A stretch of DNA of 64,000 nt from Pseudomonadota bacterium (GCA_029776255.1 JAKOTN010000134.1:1-64000), one strand, 5' to 3'. Counted from the stretch's first letter, positions 19,651-28,741 are shown. The notes: generated by a model not told the origin, from the sequence alone. Numbers and translations: made by a program.

Positions 19651-19685
19651 CGTTCGCCGAGCGGCGAGAAAATCGAGGAAACGAA

Positions 19686-20975
19686 ATGGCAGTTCAACCG
19701 GTATACATCGTCGATGGCGCGAGGACGCCTTTTCTCAAGGGGCGCCAGGGGCCTGGACCGTTTTCCGCCAGCGATCTGGCGGTGCAGGCGGGACGCGCGC
19801 TGTTGGTTCGCCAGCCGTTCACGCCGGCCGACCTCGATGAGGTCATTCTCGGTTGCGCCAATCCGTCGCCGGACGAAATCAATATCGGACGCGTCGTGGC
19901 CCTGCGGCTTGGCTGCGGGCACCGAGTGCCGGGCTGGACGGTGATGCGCAATTGCGCCAGCGGCATGCAAGCCATCGATTCGGCGATCGTCAATATCCAG
20001 AACGGCCGTTCGCGGCTCGTTCTCGCCGGCGGCGCCGACGCTCTTTCGCATGCGCCGCTGCTTTACTCCGAAACGATGGTCCGCTGGTTCGCCCGGCTGA
20101 TGCAGGCCAAAACGCCCGCCCGGAAAGCCGCGGTCTTCGCCAGTCTGTCGCCCGTGCAACTGCTGTCGCCGGTGATCGGCTTGCTAAAAGGGCTGACCGA
20201 TCCGGTGATCGGCTTGCTGATGGGGCAAACCGCGGAAAACCTGGCCTGGCGGTTCGATATTTCCCGTCAACAAATGGACGCGTTCAGCGTGCGCAGCCAC
20301 CAGCGCGCCGTCGCCGCGCGCACCGCCGGGCATTTCGACGAGATCGTGCCGCTGATCGACAACGAGGGGCGGGTGTACGCACACGACGATGGTGTGCGCG
20401 AGGAGTCCAGCATGACCGGGCTGGGCAAACTCAAGCCGTTTTTCGATCGCAAATACGGTCGCGTGACACCGGGCAACAGTTCCCAGATTTCGGACGGCGC
20501 CGCGTGGTTGCTCCTGGCCTCGTCGGAAGCCGTCGAGCGGTGGAGCTTGCAGCCCATCGGCCGGATCGGCGAGTGCCAATGGGCCGCTCTCGACCCCGCG
20601 CAAATGGGGCTGGGGCCGGTGCATGCGGCGACGCCGATTCTCCAGCGTCGAGGCTTGGTGCTTGACGATATCGACCGGTGGGAAATCAACGAGGCTTTCG
20701 CCGCGCAAGTGCTGGGCTGTCTTGCCGCCTGGGCGTCGGACGCCTATTGCCGCGAGCACTTCGACTTGCCGGCGGCCCTCGGGCGGATCGCCGATGATCG
20801 ACTGAACAGCGACGGTGGCGCCATTGCGCTGGGACATCCCGTCGGGGCTTCCGGCGCACGTATCGTCCTGCATCTGGCACGTGCCTTGCGGGCGGCAGGC
20901 GCCAGACGCGGGATTGCCGCCATTTGCATCGGTGGTGGTCAAGGCGGCGCCATGCTGGTCGAAAATATTGTCTGA
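19686..20975 (+). CDS. Acetyl-CoA C-acyltransferase (thiolase), first copy
   Basis: 429 residues from the ATG at 19686 (MAVQPVYIVDGARTPFLKG), with cgagga upstream. Thiolases cleave 3-ketoacyl-CoA with CoA in the last step of beta-oxidation. The nucleophile is Cys90 in MRNCASGMQA; the other active-site blocks are INEAFAAQ, GHPVGASGARI and the C-terminal CIGGGQGG containing the second catalytic cysteine. It is somewhat longer than the second thiolase (399 residues) and closer in size to FadI. It is followed by a FadJ-type multienzyme, so the pair probably forms an alpha/beta-type complex. Confidence 0.92.
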   Translation: MAVQPVYIVDGARTPFLKGRQGPGPFSASDLAVQAGRALLVRQPFTPADLDEVILGCANPSPDEINIGRVVALRLGCGHRVPGWTVMRNCASGMQAIDSAIVNIQNGRSRLVLAGGADALSHAPLLYSETMVRWFARLMQAKTPARKAAVFASLSPVQLLSPVIGLLKGLTDPVIGLLMGQTAENLAWRFDISRQQMDAFSVRSHQRAVAARTAGHFDEIVPLIDNEGRVYAHDDGVREESSMTGLGKLKPFFDRKYGRVTPGNSSQISDGAAWLLLASSEAVERWSLQPIGRIGECQWAALDPAQMGLGPVHAATPILQRRGLVLDDIDRWEINEAFAAQVLGCLAAWASDAYCREHFDLPAALGRIADDRLNSDGGAIALGHPVGASGARIVLHLARALRAAGARRGIAAICIGGGQGGAMLVENIV

Positions 20976-21001
20976 CGGCGGCGGGCGTGAAGGAGAAAGA
21001 C

Positions 21002-22930
21002 ATGGAAAACAATGATCTGATCTACCGGCATTGGCGAATCGACAGCGACGCCGATGGGCTGGCGTGGGCCACTCTCGACAAGGCTGGCGAATCGACCAAT
21101 TCGTTATCGCGCGCGGTGCTGGAGGAACTGTCGCTGATTCTCGATCGCTTTGAGCGCCTTCCGCCGCGCGGGCTGATCATCCGTTCGGGCAAGGCCGCCG
21201 GTTTTATCGCCGGCGCCGACATCGAGGAATTCGCGCAACTGACGACACCGGAAAAAGCGCTCGAACTGGTGGCGCGCGGCTGGCATTTGTTCAATCGTCT
21301 GGCCACGGCCGCTTATCCCACCTTGGCCCTGGTGCGCGGTCACTGCCTGGGCGGCGGTCTCGAATTGGCGCTTGCTTGTCGTTATCTACTGGTCGTGGAT
21401 GAACCGGCGACCCGGCTGGGGTTGCCCGAGGTGATGCTCGGCATCGTTCCCGGCTGGGGCGGGATGTCACGCCTGCCCGAGCGGATCGGCCCGCAAGCGG
21501 CGCTCGATACGATGCTGACCGGAAAAAGCATCGATGCCCGGAAAGCGCGCCACCTTGGTCTGGCCGACGACTGCGTCCCGGCGCGGGTGATGGACAGCGC
21601 GGCGATCATGCTGCTGCTCTCCGGGTCGCCGCGTCGACGGCCGTCGTTCTTCCAGCGCGTACTCAACGGGCCGCTGAAAAGCGCTGTGGCTGTCGCCGCG
21701 CGTCGGCGGGTCGCCAAGCGCGTCCGCCCTGAGCACTACCCGGCGCCTTACGCCATCATCGAGATCTGGCGGCGGCATCGTGGCAACACCCTGAGCGCGC
21801 CAATGCTGATCGACGGCATCGTCCGTTCGTCGACCGCGCGTAATTTGGTGCGCGTGTTTTTTCTACAGGAACGTCTGAAAAATTTCGGCAAGGGAGTCGA
21901 TTTTTCCGCCAAGCACGTGCATGTCGTCGGTGCCGGCGCCATGGGCGGCGATATCGCCGCCTGGTGCGCCTGGCGTGGGTTGACGGTTACCCTGCAAGAC
22001 CAGGATCTGGCGCGCATCGCTTTGGCCATGCGGCGAGCCTCCGCCGCCTGTGAGCGGCGTTTCAAGGAGGCCCGTGAACGACATCAGGCGATGGATCGGC
22101 TGATTCCCGATCCGGAAGGCCATGGCGTTCGAAAAGCCGACGTGGTGATCGAAGCGATTTTCGAGGATCTGACGGCCAAGCGTTCTCTCCTCGCCGAACT
22201 GGAAAAAACAATGAAACCGACGGCGGTATTGGCAAGCAATACGTCCAGCCTGCCGTTGGAAGAACTGCGCGGCGCGTTGCTGTGGCCGGAGCGTTTGATC
22301 GGTATTCATTTTTTCAACCCGGTGGCGAAAATGCCCTTGGTCGAGGTGGTGGCCGCCGCCGGGGGCGACACCGCGATGTTGCAACGCGGCACGGCTTTTG
22401 TCAGGCAGATCGACCGCTTGCCCTTGCCGGTCAACAGCGCGCCCGGATTTCTGGTCAACGCCGTTCTGGCGCCGTATCTGCGGGCCGCGATGCGCGCCGT
22501 TGACGACGGTCTGTCGCCGGAAACCGTCGACGAAGCGATGCGGGCTTTCGGCATGCCGATGGGGCCGCTCGAACTTGCCGACATGGTCGGACTCGATGTG
22601 GTGATGGCGGCCGGCAAGGGTCTTTGTGGTGGCGACAGCGATTCCCCGGAGTGCCTGTCCAGACTTTTGGATGCCGAAAATCTCGGAAAGAAGAGCGGAA
22701 AGGGGTTTTACGCGTATCGTGACGGGCATGTCGTCAAGGGCCGGACCGATGCGGTGCCCGCCGGTCTGGCGGCGCGATTGCTCAAGCCTTTGATTGAACG
22801 CACACAGCAACTGGTCGACGACGGCGTGGTCGCCGATGCCGATCTGGCCGACGCCGGCGTGATTTTCGGTACGGGATTCGCGCCCTTCACCGGAGGACCA
22901 CTGAATTACTCAAGGAGCCAACATGATTGA
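21002..22930 (+). CDS. FadJ/FadB-type enoyl-CoA hydratase/3-hydroxyacyl-CoA dehydrogenase
   Basis: 642 residues from the ATG at 21002 (aaggagaaagac upstream). The order is crotonase domain first (about 1-190; active-site glutamates Glu121 in GGGLELA and Glu143 in LGLPEV), then an NAD-binding 3-hydroxyacyl-CoA dehydrogenase with GAGAMG at 310-315 and catalytic IHFFNPVAKMPLVEVV, then C-terminal dehydrogenase repeats. It hydrates enoyl-CoA and oxidises the product. It ends shortly after GFAPFTGGP, about 60-70 residues earlier than E. coli FadJ (714). Its last eight bases overlap the thioesterase start (atgattga). Confidence 0.92.
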   Translation: MENNDLIYRHWRIDSDADGLAWATLDKAGESTNSLSRAVLEELSLILDRFERLPPRGLIIRSGKAAGFIAGADIEEFAQLTTPEKALELVARGWHLFNRLATAAYPTLALVRGHCLGGGLELALACRYLLVVDEPATRLGLPEVMLGIVPGWGGMSRLPERIGPQAALDTMLTGKSIDARKARHLGLADDCVPARVMDSAAIMLLLSGSPRRRPSFFQRVLNGPLKSAVAVAARRRVAKRVRPEHYPAPYAIIEIWRRHRGNTLSAPMLIDGIVRSSTARNLVRVFFLQERLKNFGKGVDFSAKHVHVVGAGAMGGDIAAWCAWRGLTVTLQDQDLARIALAMRRASAACERRFKEARERHQAMDRLIPDPEGHGVRKADVVIEAIFEDLTAKRSLLAELEKTMKPTAVLASNTSSLPLEELRGALLWPERLIGIHFFNPVAKMPLVEVVAAAGGDTAMLQRGTAFVRQIDRLPLPVNSAPGFLVNAVLAPYLRAAMRAVDDGLSPETVDEAMRAFGMPMGPLELADMVGLDVVMAAGKGLCGGDSDSPECLSRLLDAENLGKKSGKGFYAYRDGHVVKGRTDAVPAGLAARLLKPLIERTQQLVDDGVVADADLADAGVIFGTGFAPFTGGPLNYSRSQHD

Positions 22931-23321
22931 TGCCAAAGCCGAGTTGCCGCCCAAGCCACCCATACTGCGCGTTGTGCCGATGCCGGCCGACGTCAACCCG
23001 CAGGGCGATGTCTTCGGTGGCTGGATCATGGCGCAGGTCGACGTCGCCGGCGCGATTCCGGCGATGCGTCGGGCGCGCGGCCGGGTGACCACCGTGGCGG
23101 TGAATTCCTTTCTTTTCAGGCAGCCGGTGTCGGTCGGCGACGTCGTCAGTTTTTTCGCCGATGTCGTCGATACCGGACGGACCTCGATCAAGGTCAAGGT
23201 CGAGGTCTATGCCGAACGCAACCCGGCGCAGCCGATCACGGTGAAAGTGACCGAGGCGGTATTGACCTATGTTGCGATAAACCAACACGGCGAGAAGCGG
23301 ACCTTGCCCGAGACTGGATGA
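22923..23321 (+). CDS. Acyl-CoA thioesterase, YciA-type hotdog protein
   Basis: 132 residues. The single hotdog domain shows the YciA/BACH signature: MPADVNPQGDVFGGWIMAQVD, with the catalytic aspartate inside NPQGDVFGG, and TVAVNSFLFRQPVSVGDVV. It hydrolyses acyl-CoA to free acid and CoA. Placed inside a beta-oxidation operon and translationally coupled to the FadJ-type gene by an 8-base overlap, it may release CoA when acyl-CoA accumulates; chain-length preference is unknown. Confidence 0.88.
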   Translation: MIDAKAELPPKPPILRVVPMPADVNPQGDVFGGWIMAQVDVAGAIPAMRRARGRVTTVAVNSFLFRQPVSVGDVVSFFADVVDTGRTSIKVKVEVYAERNPAQPITVKVTEAVLTYVAINQHGEKRTLPETG

Positions 23322-23459
23322 TTACAGCTTTTTTAAGCGGTGCGCCTTAGGATAAGCGAGCGAGATTTCTGGAATGTGGCACAAGAACCATGTCCAAAAA
23401 AAGCGATTCACGGAAGGGGCACCGCGGTGGGGCTGCACAAATTCAAGGAGGAGTCAAAA

Positions 23460-24767
23460 ATGGCACAACGAATTTCAATGAAAGCGATGCCGGCGTTAAT
23501 CCTGGCGGCATTATCGGGTACGGCGGCGGCATCGGGTTTTCAGTTGATGGAGCAGGGGAGCGGTTTGGGCAACGCCTATGCCGGTTCGGCCGCCAAGGCC
23601 AACGACGCGAGCACGATTTTCTGGAACCCCGCCGGAATGACGCAACTTCAGGCCCGCGAGGTGTCCGGTGGTCTGACGGCGGTGGTGACCAGCTTCAAAT
23701 TCCGCGACAAGGGTTCGAGTGTCGGTGCCTTCGGTGGCACAGGCGACGGGGGCGACGCCGGCGGAACGGGCTGGATTCCGAACGGCTATCTGTCGTGGGC
23801 CTTGAGCAAGGATCTGTACGTCGGCCTTGGCGTTGGCGCCCCCTTCGGTTTGGCGACCAAGTACGACAAACCTTGGAAAGGAAGCGCGCAGTCCGACGAA
23901 TTCGATATCAAGACCATGAATATCAACCCGTCGATCGCCTACCGGGTCAATGATCGGGTGTCGTTGGGTGGGGGGCTGAGCTGGCAGAAAATCGAGGCGG
24001 ATTACTATCGGCGGGTGGCGATTGGACCGTCGGGGCCGCTGCAACTGCAACGCGTGAACTCACACATCGATGTGAGCGACAGTGCCTGGGGCTGGAACGT
24101 GGGGGCCTTGTTCACCCTGTCGCCGTCGACCAAGGTCGGCATGTCCTATCGCTCGGCGATCCAGTATCACACCGATGGGACGCTCAAGCTGAGGAGTGAC
24201 GGCAGCGCTGCCGGCACCGCCACGACGAACGCGCTGATTCCCTCGAGGCAAAGCGACGTCACGGCGGACATCAAGGTGCCGGATACCTTCGTCCTCAGCG
24301 TCGCACAACGCCTGAGCGATCGCTGGGAAATGTTGGGCGATGTCTCGTGGACCGGCTGGAGTTCGATCAAGCAAATCGACATCGTTCGCTCGTCCGGGCC
24401 GCTGAATGGCCAGAGCGCGCAGACGCTGGACGCGAAGTTCCAGAACACCTATCGCGTTGCTCTCGGCGCCAATTACGCGCTGACCGACGCCGTCAAACTG
24501 CAATTCGGTCTCGCTTACGACCAGTCGCCGGTCAAGAACGCGAGCACGCGCCTGGTGTCGCTGCCGGACAACGATCGCACCTGGTTTACCTTCGGGACGC
24601 AATGGAAACCCAGCAAGGGACAAACCCTGGATTTGGGCCTGGCCTATGTGAATCTGCCGAAGACCAAGATCAATCACAACGAGGCGCTTGCCGGCCGTGG
24701 CACGATGGTCGGCGATTACGATCCGAGCATCTGGATTTTCAACGCCCAATATTCGATGGCTTTCTGA
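23460..24767 (+). CDS. fadL: FadL-type outer-membrane long-chain fatty acid porin
   Basis: 435 residues from the ATG at 23460, behind a strong aaggaggag. The signal peptide is about 25 residues (MAQRISMKAMPALILAALSG, then TAAA-SG). Mature FadL-family N-terminus SGFQLMEQGSGLGNAYAGS and the NDASTIFWNPAGMT block are clear; the rest is a 14-strand-type beta-barrel ending in an aromatic residue (QYSMAF), as expected for outer-membrane assembly. It imports long-chain fatty acids or other hydrophobic compounds. The 138-base upstream spacer shows no convincing promoter, so co-transcription with the thioesterase is likely. Confidence 0.93.
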   Translation: MAQRISMKAMPALILAALSGTAAASGFQLMEQGSGLGNAYAGSAAKANDASTIFWNPAGMTQLQAREVSGGLTAVVTSFKFRDKGSSVGAFGGTGDGGDAGGTGWIPNGYLSWALSKDLYVGLGVGAPFGLATKYDKPWKGSAQSDEFDIKTMNINPSIAYRVNDRVSLGGGLSWQKIEADYYRRVAIGPSGPLQLQRVNSHIDVSDSAWGWNVGALFTLSPSTKVGMSYRSAIQYHTDGTLKLRSDGSAAGTATTNALIPSRQSDVTADIKVPDTFVLSVAQRLSDRWEMLGDVSWTGWSSIKQIDIVRSSGPLNGQSAQTLDAKFQNTYRVALGANYALTDAVKLQFGLAYDQSPVKNASTRLVSLPDNDRTWFTFGTQWKPSKGQTLDLGLAYVNLPKTKINHNEALAGRGTMVGDYDPSIWIFNAQYSMAF

Positions 24768-24790
24768 TCGTCGGCAACACCCGTTTCCGA

Positions 24791-24816
24791 AAAGCCCCGC
24801 GTGCGGGGCTTTTTTT
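24791..24816 (+). terminator. Intrinsic terminator after fadL
   Basis: A 10-bp stem (24791-24800 with 24803-24812) with a very short loop and a run of seven T residues ends the first fad unit. The promoter and operator of the second unit follow within 70 bases. Confidence 0.88.
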
Positions 24817-24880
24817 GTCTTCCTTTCGCGTGCCGGGAACCGAAGGCACGGAGCGGGGGTTGAAATTTCCTCCGGATCGC

Positions 24881-24908
24881 TTGACGGCGCAATCGGCTGG
24901 CGTACAAT
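24881..24908 (+). promoter_or_regulatory. Putative sigma-70 promoter of second fad unit
   Basis: TTGACG (24881-24886) and TACAAT (24903-24908) with a 16-base spacer, each one mismatch from consensus. It is one of the strongest promoter matches in the window. The -10 shares its last base with the operator that follows. Confidence 0.7.
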
Positions 24909-24924
24909 TCAAACGTTCGTTTAA
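24908..24924 (+). promoter_or_regulatory. PsrA-like operator 2 (second fad unit)
   Basis: TTCAAACGTTCGTTTAA is the exact reverse complement of the 17-mer at 16380-16396. It occupies the transcription start region, the same place relative to the -10 as in the TetR gene. A TetR-family repressor bound here would block initiation; release by an acyl ligand would induce the hydratase/dehydrogenase-thiolase pair. Confidence 0.75.
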
Positions 24925-24991
24925 GCGGTTTGTGCAGAGCCGCTGCGGGGTGTTCCCGGCGAGCGTTGACGACCCTGACAAGGAGAACAGC

Positions 24992-27379
24992 TTGAGCAAC
25001 TTCATCGTACGCAAGGCCGCCGTACTCGGAGCGGGCGTGATGGGCGCGCAGATCGCCGCGCACCTCGCGAATGCCGAGGTGCCGGTGGTGCTTTTCGATT
25101 TGCCGGCGAAAGACGGCGATCCGAACGGGATCGTCAACAAGGCCATCGACGGACTCAAGAAGCTGGAGCCGTCGCCATTGGCCAGCAAGGATCGCGTTGC
25201 CTACATCGATGCGGCCAATTATTCACAGCATCTGGCAGAACTCGCCGACTGCGATCTGATCATTGAAGCGATCGCCGAAAAAATGGCGTGGAAAGACGAT
25301 TTGTATCGCCAGATCGCGCCCTTCATTTCCTCGAGAGCGATCATTGCGTCCAATACCTCCGGCCTGTCGATCAATCGCTTGGCCGAGGCGCTGCCTGAAA
25401 ATCTGCGCTCGAACTTTTGCGGTATCCACTTTTTCAATCCGCCGCGCTACATGCCGCTGGTCGAGCTGATCGCGACCCGCGAGACCGCGCCAGAGTTGCT
25501 TGACCATCTCGAATCGTGGCTGGTTTCGCGTTTGGGCAAAGGCATCGTCCGTGCCCTCGACACCCCCAACTTCGTCGCCAACCGTGTCGGCGTGTTCTCC
25601 ATGCTCGCGGTGATGCATCACACCGAACGTTTGGGGCTGGGTTTCGACATTGTCGACGCGTTGACCGGTCCGCTCATCGGGCGTCCGAAAAGCGCTACGT
25701 ATCGCACCGCCGACGTGGTCGGGCTCGATACCCTGGCACACGTCGTCGATACGATGCAGGCGACCTTGGCCGACGATCCCTGGCATCGCCATTACGCCGT
25801 GCCGGAGTGGTTGAAGAGTTTGATTGCCCAGGGCGCGTTGGGGCAAAAGACGCGCTGCGGCATCTTCCGCAAGGACGGTCGAGCCATCAAGGTGCTGGAT
25901 CTTGCGGCGCGCGACTACCGCGACGCCGTCACCGATGTCGATCCGGCCGTTCTGGCGATTCTCAGGAATCGCAACCCGGCGGAGAAATTCGCGCAACTGC
26001 GGGCCAGCACACACCCGCAGGCACGGTTTCTGTGGGCCATTTTCCGCGACATCTTCCACTACGCCGCTTACCACCTCGCTGGCATCGCCACCAACGCTCG
26101 CGATATCGATTTCGCGATGCGGTGGGGTTTCGGCTGGGCGCAGGGGCCGTTCGAAAGCTGGCAGGCCGCTGGCTGGCAAGCGATTGCCACCGCCATCAAG
26201 GCCGATATCGACGCCGGGTTGGCGATGAGCGCCGCCGCGCTGCCGGCGTGGGTTTTTGGCCGGGTTGGCGAGCAGGGCGTGCATGGCGCGCAGGGTTCCT
26301 ACTCTGCGAGCGCGGATGCCTATCAGCCGCGGTCCACCTTGCCGGTTTATCGGCGGCAGATTTTTCCCGAGCGCTTGCTGGGCGAAAAAGCGATCGATGG
26401 CATCACGGTTTGGGAAAACGACGGCGTGCGACTGTGGACGCTGCCGCGAATCGACGATCGCGTGGCCATCGTCAGCGTCAAGTCGCGCAATCACACGCTG
26501 GGTCGTGACGTGATCGTTGGCATGCAGGAGGCTGTCGCCCGTGCCGAAGCCGATTTCAGCGCGCTGGTGCTATGGCACGAGGCGCCGTTTGCCTTCGGCG
26601 CCAATCTCAAGGAAGTGGCCGAGGCGATTGCCGCCGGCGCTTTCGATTTGCTCGATACCTATGTCGGCGAGTTCCAGAACACGTCGATGGCCTTGAAGTA
26701 CGCGAAAGTGCCGGTGGTGGCCGCGGTGCAGGGCATGGCGCTCGGTGGCGGTTGCGAGTTTCTGATGCACGCCGCCAAGCGGGTGATCGCCCTGGAAAGT
26801 TATATCGGTCTGGTCGAGGCCGGTGTCGGCCTGATTCCGGCGGGCGGCGGCTGCAAGGAGTTCGCCATTCGCGCCGCGCGGCATGCCGCGAAAACGGGTG
26901 GCAACGATCCCTTCGAGTTCTTGCAGCCGGTGTTCATGACCATCGCCATGGCCACCGTCTCGAAAAGCGGCGTGCAAGCCAGGGAACTCGGCTTCGCCGC
27001 CGAGACCGACAAAATTGTCTTCAACGCCAACGAGTTGCTTTACGTCGCGCTGCGCGAGGCGCGGGCCTTGGCCGAAGCGGGCTACTACCCGCGCTTGTCC
27101 CCGCGCGGCATCAAGGTTGCTGGACGCACCGGCATCGCCAACTGCGAGATGATGCTGGCCAACATGCGGGAAGGCGGCATGATCTCCAGTCATGACTATA
27201 TGGTCGCCAAGGCGGCGGCAACGGCCTTGTGCGGCGGGGATATCGAAACCGGTTCGCTGGTCGATGAGCAATGGTTGCTGGGTGTCGAACGCAAGCTGTT
27301 CGTCGAACTGTTGAAGAACCCGAAAACCCAGCAGCGTATCCAGCACATGCTCGATACCGGCAAGCCCTTGCGCAACTGA
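24992..27379 (+). CDS. 3-hydroxyacyl-CoA dehydrogenase/enoyl-CoA hydratase, inverted domain order
   Basis: 795 residues from a TTG start at 24992, behind aaggag. The order is opposite to FadB/FadJ: the NAD-binding dehydrogenase comes first (GAGVMG at residues 13-18; catalytic GIHFFNPPRYMPLVEL), then the dehydrogenase C-terminal domains, and a crotonase domain last (GMALGGGCEFL and LVEAGVGLIP with both catalytic glutamates). This architecture is known from FadN-type and betaproteobacterial FadB-like proteins. It does the middle two steps of beta-oxidation and pairs with the thiolase directly downstream. The frame is open upstream over fadL but is antisense or off-frame there. Confidence 0.92.
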   Translation: MSNFIVRKAAVLGAGVMGAQIAAHLANAEVPVVLFDLPAKDGDPNGIVNKAIDGLKKLEPSPLASKDRVAYIDAANYSQHLAELADCDLIIEAIAEKMAWKDDLYRQIAPFISSRAIIASNTSGLSINRLAEALPENLRSNFCGIHFFNPPRYMPLVELIATRETAPELLDHLESWLVSRLGKGIVRALDTPNFVANRVGVFSMLAVMHHTERLGLGFDIVDALTGPLIGRPKSATYRTADVVGLDTLAHVVDTMQATLADDPWHRHYAVPEWLKSLIAQGALGQKTRCGIFRKDGRAIKVLDLAARDYRDAVTDVDPAVLAILRNRNPAEKFAQLRASTHPQARFLWAIFRDIFHYAAYHLAGIATNARDIDFAMRWGFGWAQGPFESWQAAGWQAIATAIKADIDAGLAMSAAALPAWVFGRVGEQGVHGAQGSYSASADAYQPRSTLPVYRRQIFPERLLGEKAIDGITVWENDGVRLWTLPRIDDRVAIVSVKSRNHTLGRDVIVGMQEAVARAEADFSALVLWHEAPFAFGANLKEVAEAIAAGAFDLLDTYVGEFQNTSMALKYAKVPVVAAVQGMALGGGCEFLMHAAKRVIALESYIGLVEAGVGLIPAGGGCKEFAIRAARHAAKTGGNDPFEFLQPVFMTIAMATVSKSGVQARELGFAAETDKIVFNANELLYVALREARALAEAGYYPRLSPRGIKVAGRTGIANCEMMLANMREGGMISSHDYMVAKAAATALCGGDIETGSLVDEQWLLGVERKLFVELLKNPKTQQRIQHMLDTGKPLRN

Positions 27380-27396
27380 GTCAGGAGAAAGAGATC

Positions 27397-28596
27397 ATGA
27401 GCAAACAAATTCAGGAGGCGTACATCGTTGCCGCCACGCGCTTGCCGGTCGGACGGCGCAAGGGCATGTTGGGACACGTGCGCCCGGACGACATGTTGGC
27501 GCACGCGATCCGCGCGGTGATGGCACGGGCGCCTTCCATCGACCCGGCGCTGGTCGGGGATGTCATCGTCGGTTGCGCGATGCCGGAAGCGGAACAGGGA
27601 ATGAACGTCGCGCGTGTCGGTCTGCTACTGGCCGGCTTGCCGAACAGCGTGCCCGGGGTCACGATCAACCGTTTCTGCGCCTCCGGTCTGCAAGCCGTGG
27701 CCATGGCCGCCGATCGCATCCGTCTTGGCGAGGCCGACGCGATGATCGCCGCCGGTACCGAAACCATGTCGCTGATGAACCAGATCATGGGCAACAAGGT
27801 CGCTCTTAATCCAGCGATCTTCGAGAAAGAAGAAAACTACGCCATTGGTTTCGGCATGGGGATCACCGCCGAGAAGGTGGCCGCGCAGTGGCGAATCTCG
27901 CGCGACGATCAGGATGCGTTCGCCGTCGCCTCGCACCAGAAGGCCTGCGCGGCGATTGCCGCCGGCCATTTCAAGGCCGAAATTTCGCCTTACGCGGTTC
28001 AGACACGACACCCCGATCTGCGTAGCGGCGAGGTGGTGGTCAACCGCTTTCTGGCGGAGAACGACGAAGGGCCGCGTCCCGACAGCCGCATCGAGGGTCT
28101 GGCGAGGTTGCGACCGGTGTTCGCCGCGCGTGGAACGGTGACCGCTGGCAACAGTTCGCAGATGTCGGATGGCGCGGCAGCGGTGCTGTTGGTTTCGGAG
28201 GCCTTCCTCAAACGGTTCAATCTGGCCCCGTTGGCGCGCTTCGCCGGTTTTTCGGTCGCCGGCGTGGCCCCGGAAATCATGGGCATCGGGCCGCTCGAAG
28301 CGATTCCGCGCGCGTTGAAGCAGGCCGGCATCCGGCAGGACGCGCTTGGCTGGATCGAACTCAACGAGGCTTTCGCCGCGCAGGCGCTGGCGGTGATCCG
28401 CACGCTGGATCTCGATCCCGCGAAGGTCAATCCATTGGGCGGCGCCATCGCCCTGGGCCACCCGCTCGGCGCCACCGGCACGATACGCACCGCCACGTTG
28501 GTACATGGCCTGCGGCGCACCGGACAACGCTACGGCATGGTGAGCATGTGCATTGGTACCGGCATGGGCGCCGCGGGCGTGTTCGAAGCGCTGTAG
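27397..28596 (+). CDS. Acetyl-CoA C-acyltransferase (thiolase), second copy
   Basis: 399 residues from the ATG at 27397, aggagaaa upstream, 17 bases after the preceding stop. The active-site nucleophile is Cys94 in NRFCASGLQA; ELNEAFAAQ, GHPLGATGTIRT and the C-terminal CIGTGMGAAG blocks are complete. FadA-like in size. It completes a second beta-oxidation pair beside the inverted multienzyme under the operator at 24908. It is clearly divergent from the first thiolase, so this is not a recent duplication. Confidence 0.93.
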   Translation: MSKQIQEAYIVAATRLPVGRRKGMLGHVRPDDMLAHAIRAVMARAPSIDPALVGDVIVGCAMPEAEQGMNVARVGLLLAGLPNSVPGVTINRFCASGLQAVAMAADRIRLGEADAMIAAGTETMSLMNQIMGNKVALNPAIFEKEENYAIGFGMGITAEKVAAQWRISRDDQDAFAVASHQKACAAIAAGHFKAEISPYAVQTRHPDLRSGEVVVNRFLAENDEGPRPDSRIEGLARLRPVFAARGTVTAGNSSQMSDGAAAVLLVSEAFLKRFNLAPLARFAGFSVAGVAPEIMGIGPLEAIPRALKQAGIRQDALGWIELNEAFAAQALAVIRTLDLDPAKVNPLGGAIALGHPLGATGTIRTATLVHGLRRTGQRYGMVSMCIGTGMGAAGVFEAL

Positions 28597-28631
28597 CCGA
28601 TTCGCCGTCGCGATGCCGCCCCGCCCAGCTT

Positions 28632-28650
28632 GCCCCGGACGGGGCGTTTT
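28632..28650 (+). terminator. Possible terminator of the second fad unit
   Basis: A short G+C hairpin (28632-28636 with 28641-28645, loop ggac) followed by g and four T residues, 36 bases after the thiolase stop. The stem is only five pairs, so termination may be weak. Confidence 0.45.
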
Positions 28651-28741
28651 CACGTGGGTGAATAGCTTTGCAAGATCGGTCTCGAGGCGGGCAAGTGTCT
28701 GGCATAATGGCCATCGGACACCGTCGTCACGAAAGCGGGCA

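Noticed and set aside
23322-23459. Sigma-54 promoter before fadL (tggcac at 23378)
   Set aside because: The -12 element expected five bases later (ttgc-type) is not present.
25223-26494. 423-codon frame antisense to the inverted dehydrogenase/hydratase
   Set aside because: Same shadow effect; composition atypical and no conserved segments.
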